Shown: positions 11,001-23,200, counted from the stretch's first letter. The stretch is 64,000 nucleotides of DNA from Salarias fasciatus (GCF_902148845.1 NC_043756.1:29437450-29501449), one strand, 5' to 3'. Translations and numbers: made by a program. Notes: a model not told the origin generated them from the sequence alone.

Positions 11001-14000
11001 TCAATAGATTATGTTAAAGTTTCTGGTTCAGTTTGTGTATTTGTCTTAAGGTTTGCTCCTCGTAGCTGTCTGTATTTTTAGCTTCGGTTCTTCTTTTTCT
11101 GCTTTTCTTTGCTCAGTTATTTTTTCTTGAGCTTATTGGTCCTATTCTTCTCTCTTTCTGCCTCCAGCACAAGCTGATTGTCAACATAAACAGAAACTTA
11201 ATGAACTGATGAATTTCTTTTTAAGTGTGTTTCACCCTTTAATGGATCTTTGACCAAAAACCTCAGAAGGACCCAAATTTAAACCAGTTTCCAGATTAGT
11301 GTTCAGCAGAGGGAATTTAGTAGAATACAGGAAAGTTTGGGAGAATAAAAATCTCTCCGATAGATGCTAGAATTTCCCCTTGATGAGTTCTTGTGAAAGT
11401 ACTCAGTCCTTCATTCTCACGTTAAGAGGCAGATTAGAACAGTTAAAACCCTCAACTTTCACTTCCAGGCAAGCTCTCCTCTACAAACCTGTAAACTAAG
11501 AGCCGTCTGTCCATGTTGGTGAAATTAAAGCCGGTGGACTCACCTGGATCTGTTCCATGCTCGGTGGTTCTGGTGGTTTCCGTTGAGCCGGTTTGTGTGG
11601 CGGTCTGCAGCTTGGAGTCAGTCAGTGACCTGCCTCAGGACCCACCTTGTATTTATACGCCCTGATCCCATTAGGACCTCCACCGACCCCCCCCCCCCCC
11701 CCCCTCATCCTTCTCCATACTGGTGACTGGGCGGAGGTGGAGGACAGGGGAGAACGGGGGCGAGCGAGGGTCAATGGGGACAGATTGGTCTCCGTCATTA
11801 AGTGTCCATGTTCCTGCGATTAGCATTTAGCCTTGAGAGAGTTGTTTCATTCAGAGCAGATGTCATCAAGCTGCAGTGAAACCGGAGAGCCGTCACCGGT
11901 TCCGGACCTCCGATCTGCATGTCTGACTCATCTGTGAGGGCAGGACGGAGGTCGTTCCGCGTCAACTTCCTCTTTGCTACTTAAACGTGAAGTCAAAAAA
12001 ACGACAGTATTGTGCTAAAGTTGTGTGTGGATGCTCAGGTTGGAGAAGTTTTTCAGGTCAGATGTTGTGAGGTTAAGGTTTGCTTCTTCTCAAGCTGCTA
12101 TCAGACAAAAAGAACCATGCAAGAGAGTCAAAAAATGACTTAAGAAAAGGAATCTTAACTGCAATTTTCATCTTTAATATGGATGCTTCCAGTTTTCCTT
12201 TAGGAATTTTGAATCTTTTAACATTAAAGGGTCTCGCCCCGTTCATGTCAGAGTTCTGATTATTGCAACTTTCAAGGTTCAGAGTTGAGATTTCAGTGAC
12301 AATGTCAGTGTGACATGTTACCTTGAACCAGGTTTGAAGCTCTTCCCTTTTTTTTTCTCATTTTACATGATTTCATACAGACAGTTTACCATCCGGAAGA
12401 CGTGGCATTCATGTGTTAACGAAAGTGCGATATTTTTTTTTTAAAGAAACAATTAGAAATAGACATCCTGAAGGAAGGGGCAGACATATAAGTTATTCTT
12501 CTTTCTGCTCCTTTTTTCATTCATTCTAGCTTGTATGTATCATTTTCTTTTATGATACTATTTTTTGTGTCATCTTTCTGAATGAAAATAAATATATGTT
12601 ATGTTAAAAAAAGGAAGCCCTTTTGGTGTTTATTATCTGTGTTTTTGTATCAGGAAGCTGCACGAGTCGTAAAGGACTGATGGAGCGTGCTCCGTTCACG
12701 AGTACTCCGGAAGCTTAAGGGACAGAGCGCTCGCTTCAGGATGACTTCGGTCGTGGACCACGTGATGAGTCCTGGACTTCATCGGTTGGGTGTGGCAGAC
12801 CTGGAGTCTCCCTGGAGTCCTCCTGGAATCTCGACGTCTCGCTGAGCCGAGCTGCTGCTCTGCTTTTCAGGGAAAGTACAACAATGGGACAAGGTGACCC
12901 TGCAGAGCTCTTCAGCAAGCTCCCAAGCGAAGAAGGAGCCAACCCCCAAACTCAACATGGTCAAGTTCCTGCAGGTGGACCCGATCTCACCTCACCCCCT
13001 CACTCCCCTTCCTCTAGCTCTCCAGAGGTTCTTCGTGGTGGGACTTTCTCTCTGTGTTCTCAGGTGGAGGCCAGGAGGCTGCGACTACGTGGTGCTGTGG
13101 CTGGACTGCGACAAAGAAGGCGAGAACATCTGCTTCGAGGTAATTCAGGTCGGGTGTGAACATCTGCATCTGGATAATGGAAACTTTGTCATCGATAAAA
13201 CACAAAACTCTTCAAACCCGAAAAGAACAAGTTCAGACACAAATCTGGCAGTTTTGGAAAGTTTTCATTTACAAAAAGATAATGAAAACCCTCGACTGTC
13301 CTTCTTCATCCTACAATATGTTCATGTTTAAAAATGACCTCACAGCGTTGTATGATAAAATCCGATTCATGTGGAACTCTAAAAACTGAAGAACAACAGC
13401 AGAACTTTCAGAATTGATTCGGAGTCCTGCAGGGTGTAATCTCCTCCCTGGTAGGTTCTGGATGCCATCCAGCCGGTGATGAATAAGCTGTCTGGGAGGG
13501 AACAGAGCGTCTATCGAGCCAAGTTCAGCTCCATCACGGACACCGACATCTGGAACGCCATGAACCGTCTTGGAGAGCCCAACCGGAATGAAGCGCTGTC
13601 CGTGGACGCTCGCCAGGAGCTGGACCTGCGCATCGGCTGCGCCTTCACCCGGTACCTTAAATAATCTGTTCAGTTTCTGGTTAAAGTTTGATTTTCACTG
13701 TCTGGAATGAATCACAGAGCCACGGAAAGAAAAAGAAACAGGTTTTATCACATGACAGAAAAGATAGAGGGATGGGTGGATAATGGCTGTTTGGTGGGTT
13801 CCTTTCAGGTTCAGACAAAGTCTTTTCAGGGTAATATGGGAACATGGATTCGTCCCTGATCTCCTTAGGACCGTGTCAGATCCGACACTTGGATTCTGTG
13901 TGGAGCGCACGACAAGATCCAGTCCTTCAAACCCGAGACGTACTGGGTCCTGCAGGCCAAGGTGAGCTCCAGATTCAGGTTCATGTTCAGGGTCCAGGTT

Positions 14001-17000
14001 CAGGCTCCAGATTCAGGCCCAGGCCCAGGTACTTGGTGGTGACTACACACTGTGTTATTCCAGGTGTTCAGAGGAAAGGACAGTCCTCTGACTCTGGACT
14101 GGAACAGGGTCCGGGTCTTTGACCGTGAAGTTGGTCAAATGTTCGTCAACCTGGCCAAGACATCACGGGAGGCGCAGGTATGAGCACAACTCCCTCCTCC
14201 TCCTCCTCCCTCTCCTCCCTCCTCCTCCTCCTCCTCCTCCCTCCTCACTGAGGGTCTGGAGTCAAACTTCCTTCCTGTCCTCTCAGGTGGAGTCTGTCAG
14301 TAAGGAAGGAGAAGGCCAAGCAGCGACCGCAGGCCTTGAACACCGTGGAAATGTTGAGAGTGGCCAGTTCTGCTTTAGGTATCTACATCTACATCACAGT
14401 AAAGTGTCAGCTGTCATCGCCACATTGTTAAAAGACACTCATTCATCTGCACGTTGCATACATTTTCCCCATTAAGATAAACCAGAAAAATGTTTGAAAC
14501 AGTTCAAGATCCAGTAGGTGACAAAATGACGGTTCTTCATTAACGGCAGCAGGAGACAGAGCCGTCTCAGTTTCTTCATGTTTGGTCTGAGTCTGAACAG
14601 AAAGCAAGCTGATGAATGCAATGTTAACAGAAGTGGCCCCAGGATGGAGGCTTGAGGAACTCCTGAAGAACAGCTCCGTGGAACAGTGTAGCCCTCCAGG
14701 GAGTCTGACTCTGTGTTCTGGGGCGTTCCAGGTATGGGTCCCCAGCACCACCATGCAGATAGCAGAGCGTCTCTACACTCAGGGCTACATCAGCTATCCT
14801 CGTACCGAGACCACGCACTACCCGGAGAACTTGACCTGAAGGGAACCATGAAGCAGCAGGCCAACAACCCCTCTCTGGGCCGAAGAGGTGAGGAGCATTG
14901 AGAGGATTTTGAAGTGGTCAGCAGCCAAGTTTGTGATGGGATTCTTGAACCTCTGTGTCAGGTGAAAGCTCTGCTCTCCGAAGGAATAAACCGACCCAGG
15001 AAAGGAACCGACGCCGGAGACCACCCCCCCATCACTCCCATGCGTGCGGCCTCAGAGGCAGAGCTGGGTCAGTCCTGAACAGGAGCTGTAGGACCTCGTT
15101 TTGAAGCTCTCCTTGAAGTTTTCCGTCACCCTTTAATATGCAATGTTTGCCTGCAATTTTTGTTGCACTTTGTGTTTTATTGTTTTCCTTGTTATACTTC
15201 TTTATATTGTATTTTTATTTTGATACTTTCTTCTTTGGGCTGCTGTAACAGTGAAATTTCCACATCGTGGGATCAATCAAGTTTTATCTTATCTTATCTG
15301 ATCTTAACATTCTTCTTGTGTGCCGTAACAGGCAGCGATGGGTGGAGGCTGTACGACTACATAACACGTCATTTCATCGCCACCGTCAGCCAGGACTGCA
15401 AGTACCTCCAGACCACCATCGACTTCCTCATCGGCACCGAGGGCTTCTCCTGCAGTGGGAAGACCCTCATTTCAGCAGGTGAGGTGAAAAGAAGGAATTA
15501 AAAACACAGTTTGATTCGCAGAAGGAGTTTATGGGTTCGATAAAGTGCGAGGACATATTTCCCAGGGTACACTGCGGTGATGCCGTGGCAGGGCATCCCC
15601 CTGGAGGAGGCCATGCCCACCTGTGAACGCGGCGACGCCTTCACCGTGGACGAGATCAAGCTGGTGGAGAAGCAGACGAGCCCCCCGGATTACCTGACGG
15701 AGGCCGAGCTCATCACCCTGATGGAGAAGCACGGCATCGGTGAGCCTGCTAGCTTTTCTTCCCAAAGGCGCCGCGCAGCTCCACGGTCCTGACCCACGTG
15801 GTGTCCTCTGCTCCTCCAGGAACCGATGCCAGCATCCCCGTCCACATCAACAACATCTGCCAGAGGAACTACGTGACGGTGGAGAACGGACGCAAACTGA
15901 AGCCCACCAACCTGGGCATCGTGCTGGTGCACGGATACTACAAGATAGGTGAGGCCGCGGCTCAGAGAGCCTCACGGGGAGGGACACCGCCGGTGGCGGA
16001 GTTAGTTGTGGTTCGTCTTGTGATCGTGGGTCTGTGTGAGGCAGATGCAGAGCTGGTGCTGCCCCCCATCCGCAGTGCTGTGGAGAAGCAGCTCCAACCT
16101 GATCGCACAGGGCAAGGCCAACTTCCAGCAGGTCCTGCAGCACACGCTGGACATCTTCAAGAGGAAGTTCCACTACTTCGTGGACTCCATCACAGGTTTA
16201 CCTTCACCGTCAGACCTCCAAACAGCGGGAAGCAGCTTCAGCGGGGCTAGCGTTAGCTTTTCTGTGTGTTCCAGGCATGGACGAGCTGATGGAGGTCTCA
16301 TTCTCGCCCATCGCTGCCACAGGGAAGCCGCTGTCTCGCTGCGGGAAGTGTCACCGCTTCATGAAGTACATCCAGGTGAGAAGATGCTAACGCAGTGCTG
16401 TCATCCATCTACATGATAGCATCACAGCTGATAAGTAGCTGCTGTCGTCCATTCAGGCCAGCTTTAATGAATAAAGCATATATTATGTTCTATGTATTTC
16501 TACTTTATTTTCATATTCTATATTTCTTTTTCTTGATATTTTTATATGATCTTCATTTCTTGTGACTGTGATTGTACTTGCATGCAGCATTAAATGTTAA
16601 GGTTCCTTTTTATAAATTTGATCCTTTCGGTCTGCTACAGTTTCTTTCCCATAAGCTTTTCAGTAATCTTCATCATGTCCCATTGGTCTGCTCTCTCTGT
16701 TAAATACCTGCTTAGTGGCACTTTTCAAACTTTTAAATGAGCCTTTGTTGCTCTTGCTCAACATGGTTCAACCTTCAGAGTCCATCCGACCTGCGTTCAT
16801 TACCATTTCCACCTGATGGCCGGAGCACTTTGGAGCTCATGAATGAATCATGATGCTTCGCTGGTCTCCACAAACATGCGCCGCTGCTTCCACGTGGCTC
16901 TTGAGAGGGGGAAAAAAATGAAGTGAACTTGTTCAACTTCGGTGAACTGTGCGACGGCGTCACCGCATGCTCATGTTCAGAGTTCAGAGGAGGAAACCAT

Positions 17001-18023
17001 GCTAGAGAACGTGCAAACCTTCGTGCAACAGTGTTTATGTGTTTATGGGTGGTGTGCTGGATGCCGTTTATGGGTGGTGTTTTGTCTGCAGGCCAAACCG
17101 AGCCGCCTCCACTGCTCGCACTGTGACGAGACCTACAGTCTCCCTCAGAACGGCGCCATCAAGCTGTACAAGGAGCTCCGCTGTCCACTCGACGAATTCG
17201 AGCTGGTGCTGTGGACCTCCGGGTCGCGGGGCAAGAGCTACCCCCTGTGCCCCTACTGCTTCAGCAACCCCCCATTCGGGACATGAAGAAGGTAACGTGG
17301 CACGTTGTACTTAACGCCCCACGCACTCCTGCCCTGACCCCTGCTGTGCTCTCCTGTTGTAGGAATGGGATGTAACGAGTGCACACACCCTTCCTGTCAG
17401 CACTCTCTGAACTCTCTGGGCATCGGACAGTGTGTGGAGTGTGACAGCGGGGTCCTGGTGCTGGATACCACCTCAGGACCCAAGTGGAAGATGGCCTGCA
17501 ACAAATGTAACGTGGTGGTCCATTTCTTCGAACACGCACACAAAGTGCAGGTAAGAACGTCGTAGTCATTTATTTTTTAGATTTCTCATGGAATAAATAT
17601 CTGAACCAGTTTCTCCAATGAAAATTCTTTTTGATAAAAATGAAACACAAAATTCAACTCCTTCAGAAAATGACGTGTTTTTCTTTTGTTTGTGAAATAT
17701 GAATACATATATAAATATAAATATGTGTGTTTCCGCCCCTCAGGTGGCGTCGGAGAGCTGCGACGCCTGCGACGCCTCCCTGGTGGCGGTGGACTTCAAC
17801 AAGACTCGCACCCCGCTGCCGGCCGGGGAGACGCAGCACACCGGCTGCGTCTTCTGCGACCGATCTTCCAGGACCTGGTGGAGCTCAAACACGCCACCAT
17901 GAGGCATGCCATGCACAGGGGTGGCGGCGCCCGGCGAGGAGGGACGGGGCCGGGGCCGGGGTCGGCGGGGAACCCCAAAAAACCCAAAGACAAGATGGCC
18001 GCCTTGGCGGCTTACTTGTGTAG
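8033..18023 (+). CDS. top3b: DNA/RNA topoisomerase III beta, 18 coding exons
   Basis: Type IA topoisomerase that relaxes DNA and RNA by single-strand passage, acting with TDRD3. Coding exons: 8033-8102, 12654-12784, 12871-12974, 13064-13139, 13455-13651, 13809-13961, 14064-14177, 14287-14378, 14732-14887, 14962-15067, 15332-15478, 15566-15739, 15820-15948, 16045-16195, 16275-16375, 17092-17291, 17363-17550, 17744-18023. The start [20 protein letters not shown] is the Toprim opening; [11 protein letters not shown] (exon 4) holds the acidic triad; [15 protein letters not shown] (exon 9) holds the catalytic Tyr of SYPRTE. Exons 15-18 carry CxxC zinc knuckles and an RG-rich tail ending [12 protein letters not shown]. 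Exons 5, 7, 10-13 and 15 are clean. Exons 2, 3, 4, 6, 8, 9, 14, 16 and 18 carry about 20 one-base indels in total (for example a lost base in ENFDLK and in the terminal AAYFV-stop). I infer consensus errors because all introns keep GT-AG. Confidence 0.93.
9155..9384. mobile_element. 230-bp MITE with perfect 20-bp inverted ends at TTAA
   Basis: TTAAAGGTATAATGGACGAT at 9155-9174 is exactly reverse-complemented at 9365-9384. Both outer ends are TTAA, as expected if TTAA is the target duplication of a piggyBac-like or Kolobok-like mobilised MITE. It lies in top3b intron 1, downstream of the antisense IL-17 gene's 3' end. The 107-codon frame across it is fortuitous. Confidence 0.85.
9755..11558 (-). 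CDS. Interleukin-17 family cytokine, antisense inside top3b intron 1
   Basis: Secreted cystine-knot cytokine acting through IL-17 receptors. Three exons on the minus strand: 11558-11544 (MEQIQ), 10357-10184, and 9982-9755. Exon 2 encodes a hydrophobic signal peptide ([17 protein letters not shown]) and ends [11 protein letters not shown], the family 'RS(L/I)SPW.Y' block. Exon 3 continues with RVPQSIHEASC, then [25 protein letters not shown] and, after a shift, the hallmark ITVGCIC with terminus AISRHS. The spliced length of 417 bases (about 138 residues) suits the family. Splice sites (CAG|GTGAG, CTGCAG|, ACAG|GGA) and a TATA box support a real gene. Several one-base indels break exons 2 and 3; I read these as consensus errors, as in top3b. 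Which teleost IL-17 paralogue this is, I cannot say. Confidence 0.82.
10374..10484. mobile_element. 93-bp fold-back MITE with 9-bp target duplication
   Basis: The element body 10383-10475 starts TAGCCTGGCACGCCAGACTG and ends with its near-perfect inverse CAGTCTGGCATGGCAGGCTA. It is flanked on both sides by GGTGTTAGC (10374-10382 and 10476-10484). A 9-bp duplication points to a Mutator-like superfamily. It sits in the IL-17 intron only 17 bases from the exon 2 boundary. Confidence 0.85.
11650..11657 (-). promoter_or_regulatory. TATA box of the antisense IL-17 gene
   Basis: The minus strand reads GCGTATAAATACAAGG here, about 92 bases upstream of the IL-17 start codon at 11558. That leaves room for a ~60-base 5' leader. 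A TATA-driven promoter suits an inducible cytokine, in contrast to the TATA-less host promoter of top3b. Confidence 0.65.
11683..11705. repeat. Poly-C run
   Basis: A run of about 18 C residues lies next to the IL-17 promoter. Such runs are prone to length error in sequencing. Confidence 0.9.
14188..14246. repeat. (CTC)n tract in top3b intron 7
   Basis: Imperfect CCT/CTC repeats form the pyrimidine-rich stretch 40 bases upstream of the exon 8 acceptor. Confidence 0.8.
15125..15312 (+). repeat. Retroelement 3' tail in top3b intron 10
   Basis: GGGCTGCTGTAACAGTGAAA TTTCCACATCGTGGGATCAA with a (TCTTA)n tail near 15284-15304 is a widespread teleost LINE/SINE 3' end. It is inserted immediately upstream of exon 11 and is non-coding. 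Confidence 0.6.
16380..17085. other. top3b intron 15
   Basis: This intron is AT-rich to about 16760, then mixed. A duplicated TTTATGGGTGGTGT occurs at 17042 and 17068, just ahead of the exon 16 acceptor. No additional gene is visible. Confidence 0.6.
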
Positions 18024-19029
18024 TTGTAAAGTCACAATTCATCTTGTTTGTCATTTCATCACATTGAAGTAAAATCTTGGAAACAAACTGTTTGTTCAAA
18101 CTTTTTACACAGGAAGTTCCAAAGCTGAGTCATTTGGCGTTTTATAACTGTCATGTCCAGAGAGCAGCTAAAAATGGCCGGATGAGTTTTGAGCGAGTCT
18201 CCCCTGCTGAGGTGTGAACGACGCTGCTGTTTTGCGAGGTGAGGCGATTATTTATGCAAAACTGAAAGAAAGATTGTTGCTTTGGCTGTTCCTGCATGAA
18301 TCAGTGTCCAATAGAGAAGAGAGAGACTCAGAGCTAGTATCAATATTTTGTCACATATTTTCCTGAGGGACTGCAAGCATTGTAACATTTATAGTCGCTG
18401 TAGTGAACCCTTTCTCAGCCGTGTCCCACCCTTCATGGTAGACGACAAGCTGACCGCACCGGCCGAGTTTTGGATTAACTGTTCACATGTTAACGAGTGA
18501 CGGTAAACACATGCTGGTAACAGATGTTAAAATACGACTCACAAAAGACTCTAAACTTCTAAATTTACTGTAACTGTAGATAACCGATATTCACTAGAAC
18601 GACTACAAGTTTCAGTCGGTTTTTCAACAAATGTTGGTCACAAGTTGACACACACACACACCAGTTAATTCAAAACATTGACAGGCGGAGCCTCGGTGCT
18701 TTACACCTGGATGTGCCGCTGGGCGGTACTCCGTCCGGGCAGCGCTCGCTCCCTGAGCAGCGTATCATGGAGATGTTGGAACATTTTTTGAGCAGATATC
18801 CAGCAGATAAAAACTCATTGTTCGGTGCCGAGGACTGCTGGCCGCAAAGCTAAAGACCTGAAAATTTCATGAGAGACTTGTGCGCCTGTCAGGACGCTGT
18901 ACAATCCGTCTCAACCTTGTCACCGAGGATTGATTGTGGATCGCGTTGTATGCCGTCCATGTATACAAATGTGTTTAACATGATTGTTTTCAATCTGACT
19001 GAAAAAACACCCATGTAAACTGGGCCACC

Positions 19030-19232
19030 CCGTTGGTATCTTGGCGTCCAGGCTCTGCTCAACCCTCCCCCTCCCCCTTAGAGGTTTGCATGAACGTGGA
19101 AGGTCTGGCTGCATTTACCAATAAAAAGATGGTGATTGTTGGCTGTTAGTTGTGAACTGAAAATCAGGCAGCCATTTGGCGAACTCTGGGGATGGTAGGG
19201 GGAGTTAAGAAAATCCTGGGTTTTCTAATGTT
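19030..19232. repeat. Piggybac-flank module, copy 1
   Basis: A ~200-bp module with the order TCCAGGCTCTGCTCAA, TTAGAGGTTTGCATGAAC, ATCAGGCAGCCATTTGGC, CCTGGGTTTTCTAATG. It is repeated directly at 19391-19607 and partly at 22252-22363. Confidence 0.85.
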
Positions 19233-19390
19233 GAGCAAATAACACTCGATCGAATAAAAGCTTCAAATTCAATGGCAGTTTTGCATTAGGGCCTTTGAAT
19301 GTGGAGAACGGGAGGAATGGGATTTTTAACAGGCTCACAGATATCAGCAGGTTCAGCTGGCCTGCAGCACATGAGAAGAGGCAAGACTGT

Positions 19391-19607
19391 CGGTATCCTG
19401 GCTTCCAGGCTCTATTCAAGCCCCCCTCTCCCACTTAGAGGTATGCATGAACCGCTCAGCTAGGAGGCCATGGCTGCATTTACAAATGAAAAGAAGGTGA
19501 TTGTTGCTGCTGAGTGAGAATTTAAAATCAGGCAGCCATTTGGCATACTGTGGGCATGGCACAGGGGTAAAAAACAACAACCTGGGTTTTCTAGTGCTAG
19601 AGAGAGG
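19391..19607. repeat. Piggybac-flank module, copy 2
   Basis: Second direct copy of the same module, about 75-80% similar by eye to copy 1. It is followed by a TTTTGTCACATTATTTTCCTG block that repeats 18359-18430. Confidence 0.85.
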
Positions 19608-22251
19608 TGGAGGTTTAGAATGAAAATACTAAATTTTGTCACATTATTTTCCTGAAGGACTGTAAGCATTGTAACATTTATTGTGACTGCACATGAAATT
19701 CTTGGTATATTTACTGTCAAGTATGATTTCTTTCCCATGAAAGGAGAATTGACAGTATCTCATGGTTCATGTTTCTCGCATGGAAATCACACAAATGTGT
19801 TTTTGTTTGTGATTTTAAGACAAAGCAGTCATACATTTTCCAATACAGTTTAACTTATTATGAGGGAGAAATAATAGGCCTGTTTTATTAGAAACATGTT
19901 AAAAATACTAAGACATGTCCTAAAGACAGAAGGAAACAAAGCTGAAAACATCTTGGAAAGATATTGATGAAATGTTCAGGAAAGTGTTGTGAAAATACTG
20001 GACATGAATGAGGGGACATGTTGTAAAGTGACGTTCAAGAGAGAGATCAGTGTTCTATTGCCAGGCAGGAGTCTATTGATATTCCACTTTGTGATCACAG
20101 CAGAGAATTATTTTCCCTTGTCTTTTTAGTGAGAGATCCACATAGTTTGTCTTCTTTATTTTCTTCCTGCTATTTATTGCTGATTACAGTAAAAAAAAAT
20201 TCACAAAATCATCAATTATGTCACCAGCATGTGGGTGAAAGTTTAAAAAAACAAAAAAAAAAACCAATGCAAATTAATCTCCCAAAAATAAAAACATCTC
20301 CCATCTTCCAAGATGGTGGCATGTCCTGCTGATGTGTGACCAGCATTTCAGCTCTTCAGCCCTCTAAATCGATCGCACAATTCCTGGCACTGCCACCTCC
20401 ACCTCTTTCCTGCATTTTGCCAACGTTGTATCTGAAGCAGTCCACACAGCGAACAGTGGCGTGATTGCTCCTGCACGACGGTTCACCCTGGCACTTCGCT
20501 CTTTCCAGTCGCCAGGTGTGGGAGGCTGTCTCGAAGGAGTTTTTCCTTCTTTGCCTTCTTGGCTTCCAAATGTGGACTGAGCAAGCTCCACTGCAAGCTC
20601 CACCAGGAAGTCCACCCGTCTCTCCTGCACCCCAGTGCATGCCTGTAAAGCACATGTGCATTCAGCGCTTGCCAGGTCGATCAGGTTATAAAACACAGCG
20701 ACTGGCCATCGACGTGTTCCCGAACGCACAGTGTACTCTCGCACCATCTGGTCCATCGCATCCAACACCACGTTTCATGCTGTTGTAATCAGTCACTGTG
20801 TTTGGCTTCTTTTTCTGGGTATCCCAGTCTCCACCACGCTGTGCATGGTGCTGAGGATGCAGATGGTCTTCCTACGTTTGGGCGCATAACCGTCAATGTG
20901 GCGTCAGAGGCTGAAAACACCTGAGTGCTGAATTCCTTGCAGTCCTGAGCCTCTGTGGCTGATTCTGGAAGATCCCGGGGAATTTTATTGACTGTGCCAA
21001 GGAGGGTAGTTTCCGGCTGAGCAGCTGTTGCGCAAGTGACAACGATGTGAAGGAGCCGTCTGTGGTTACGGTTCTTCCTTTGTCCATGAACGGTTCCATG
21101 AGCTTCATCACCACATTTCAGATGGTCTCTTCTCGGTGGGGCGACTGGGGTCTTTGCCAAGATCTGGGATGACATTGCACACATACTTTGATTTGAGTCA
21201 CATGCCACCCAGAACTTGATGCCAAACTTCTCACGTTTCGTTGCAGAGTACTGCAGGAAAACAGCAGCGAGTCTTTGTGGGAAAGAGTTGTTCATCGACG
21301 GTGACATGCCTGCCTGGGTTGTAGGATGAGATGCAGTTGGCAACGAAAGACCCCAAACATCAGAGATCGCTGCAAACCTGTCTGTCCGGACTCGTTCACT
21401 GCGTGTGGTTCATGTCATCAAAGCGGAGGGTGTCGCATGATGTCTTGGAAGCGGTGTTCGGGCCATAATACTGCTGATCAGAGGGTGTCCCAGTTTTCGC
21501 TGACCACGCATCTTGCAGCGATGGACGTTTGATCACCCGCGCAAGAGGATGATGGCAATGAACGCCATTAGCTCACAGAGGCCATGAACCAGTTCTCATG
21601 CTGTTTCTCACGTCCATGCTGAACAGTCCACCTCCTGAATCGTCTGAAGCATGTCCAGAGTGATGAAACGGGAAGCTCTGTGAGCGGCCGGACACCGTTC
21701 TCCTCACCAAAGCTGTTGCTCTCCATCTGCGGCGTAGGGTTGAATTCAGTGTGGTGGAGAGGAGTCCCGAGCTGTTCTTCACGCCACATGGTGCCATCTT
21801 TTGCCCTCATCTTCTGCCCGGTGTGCATTTCCGAACGGCCTTTCTTTTTAGGTGGGGATGAAACCTCCTCATCTGTAGAGTGGAAGTATTTTTTTTTTAG
21901 ATGTGAGCCATAAGATTTCCAAATCCATTTGAATTATAATTCCAAAACATCTGAACTTTTACAGGGTTAACAAATAATTTAGGTTTTAATTTTTCCCTAA
22001 ACACAACTCCCATAATAAGCAAATAAACATAGGATGTTTGGGAACTCTTACCAGAAGACACTTCAGAGTCAGACTCCAGCTGTAAGTCGATGTCTTCTCC
22101 ATCTGAGTCGCAGGGATTCAGTTGGTTCAGGATCGTGTCCAAAAGCTGCTGAGTGCTGTCGAGGCTCGACATCTTTGCTTCTTTAGTAACAGCAGTAGAG
22201 GACTAAGCCAGTGGCTAGAAGGCGTGAGCCAGCTGTTTATCCATTTGGTTC

Positions 22252-22363
22252 CCAGTCACACTCAATGTTCCACTCCCACCACATTTACAAATGAAAGAAG
22301 GTGATGAGCCGAGTCACTACTCACTAGGGGTAAGAAAACCCTGGGTTTTCTCGTATTAGAAGT
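22252..22363. repeat. Piggybac-flank module, partial copy 3
   Basis: It shares ATTTACAAATGAAAGAAGGT and the palindromic end AGAAAACCCTGGGTTTTCT (22334-22352) with copies 1 and 2, but lies on the 5' side of the transposase. Same-orientation copies on both sides suggest a flanking or subterminal repeat. Confidence 0.7.
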
Positions 22364-22639
22364 TTTCTAAAGGGAGAAACGTCTGAGCACAGTCTCCAGA
22401 GCAGGAGCTGGAGCGTTTCATGTAGAAAAGCCCTCATTAGAAACATCACAGTGGTGACAGCAAAAAAGACCCACCCCTCAGTGAGACGGGCTCTGAGAAT
22501 GGGTTCTTTTAGTGAGTCGAGCAGTGAGAAGTGATTCATCTGGACGAACTGATGAACCAACTCTTTCAGAGGAACAGTTATAAGAGTATGAGTATGTTTA
22601 TTGAAAGTGTTTGAAGGATCCAACCCCTTCGGGTGAGAC

Positions 22640-23200
22640 TGGTCATTACAATCAAATCTTTTTTCGTCTTTAGTGACATAAATCCAAAGAGCTGACTGTT
22701 TTTATGAGTTGAGCTCCGAGAACCGACTCTCTGGCCCGTCACCTGAACGCACCGTGGAAGCGGAACGTGATGACGTCGTCTGCTGGCAGGCGCAGTAGCG
22801 TGCAGAGTTCATCACTGATCGCCAAACGCATGGAGCGGACACGCAGCAGCAACTCGTGAAACAGGCGTGTCTGTGTGGGTGCATTGTGAGTGTGTGTTGT
22901 GTGTGTGTGTGTTGTCTGTGTGCGTCCACAGGGCGTGTTTTCTCCTCTCTCCGGTTCTGTGCGGCTAATCAAGCTACAGAGGACCGCTCCGTGCTCTGGG
23001 TAAGAACTGCCGACGAGTCCGAGTCCAGAGTCGTTCTGTGTTTTTTCTTTGTCCACGTTCGGAGTTCGAAAAAACAGCACTTTGTGTTTATTCTCCATTT
23101 ATAAACGCGTTCATTGAACAGCACGCAGCGACTGGAGCAGAGCGCGTGCACCGCGACCAGCGCGAGCACCATAGCATAGTTTCTAAACATTATTCACTCC
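22640..23200 (+). promoter_or_regulatory. Possible ppm1f promoter and first exon
   Basis: Positions 22720-23000 are locally GC-richer and contain TGATGACGTCGTC (CRE-like, 22769-22781). CGTGCTCTGG|GTAAGAACTG near 23000 could be a leader-exon donor. No transcript evidence exists, so the call rests on position 5' of the ppm1f coding start and on composition. Confidence 0.3.

Larger units (their letters stand above)
18340..22370 (-). mobile_element. Decayed piggyBac DNA transposon
   Basis: The minus strand holds piggyBac transposase similarity in order. An acidic N-terminus runs from 22172 (MSSLDSTQQLLDTILNQL). A middle block lies at about 21830-21570. The DDD core includes GIKFWVACDSN (~21190), TTDGSFTSLSLAQQLLSRK (~21060), LLGTVNKIPRDLP, and DAMDQMVREYTVRSGTRRWP (~20755). 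The C-terminal Cys/His tail (HATVRCVDC) ends near 20360. The frame is broken many times and the fossil lies in the indel-rich part of the window, so some breaks may be sequencing errors. The exact termini and TTAA duplications were not resolved. It separates top3b from ppm1f. Confidence 0.85.

Noticed and set aside
8033-18023. top3b as a pseudogene
   Set aside because: All 17 introns keep splice signals, catalytic motifs are intact, many exons are perfectly open, and indels are shared with neighbouring genes in the same interval, so sequence error fits better.
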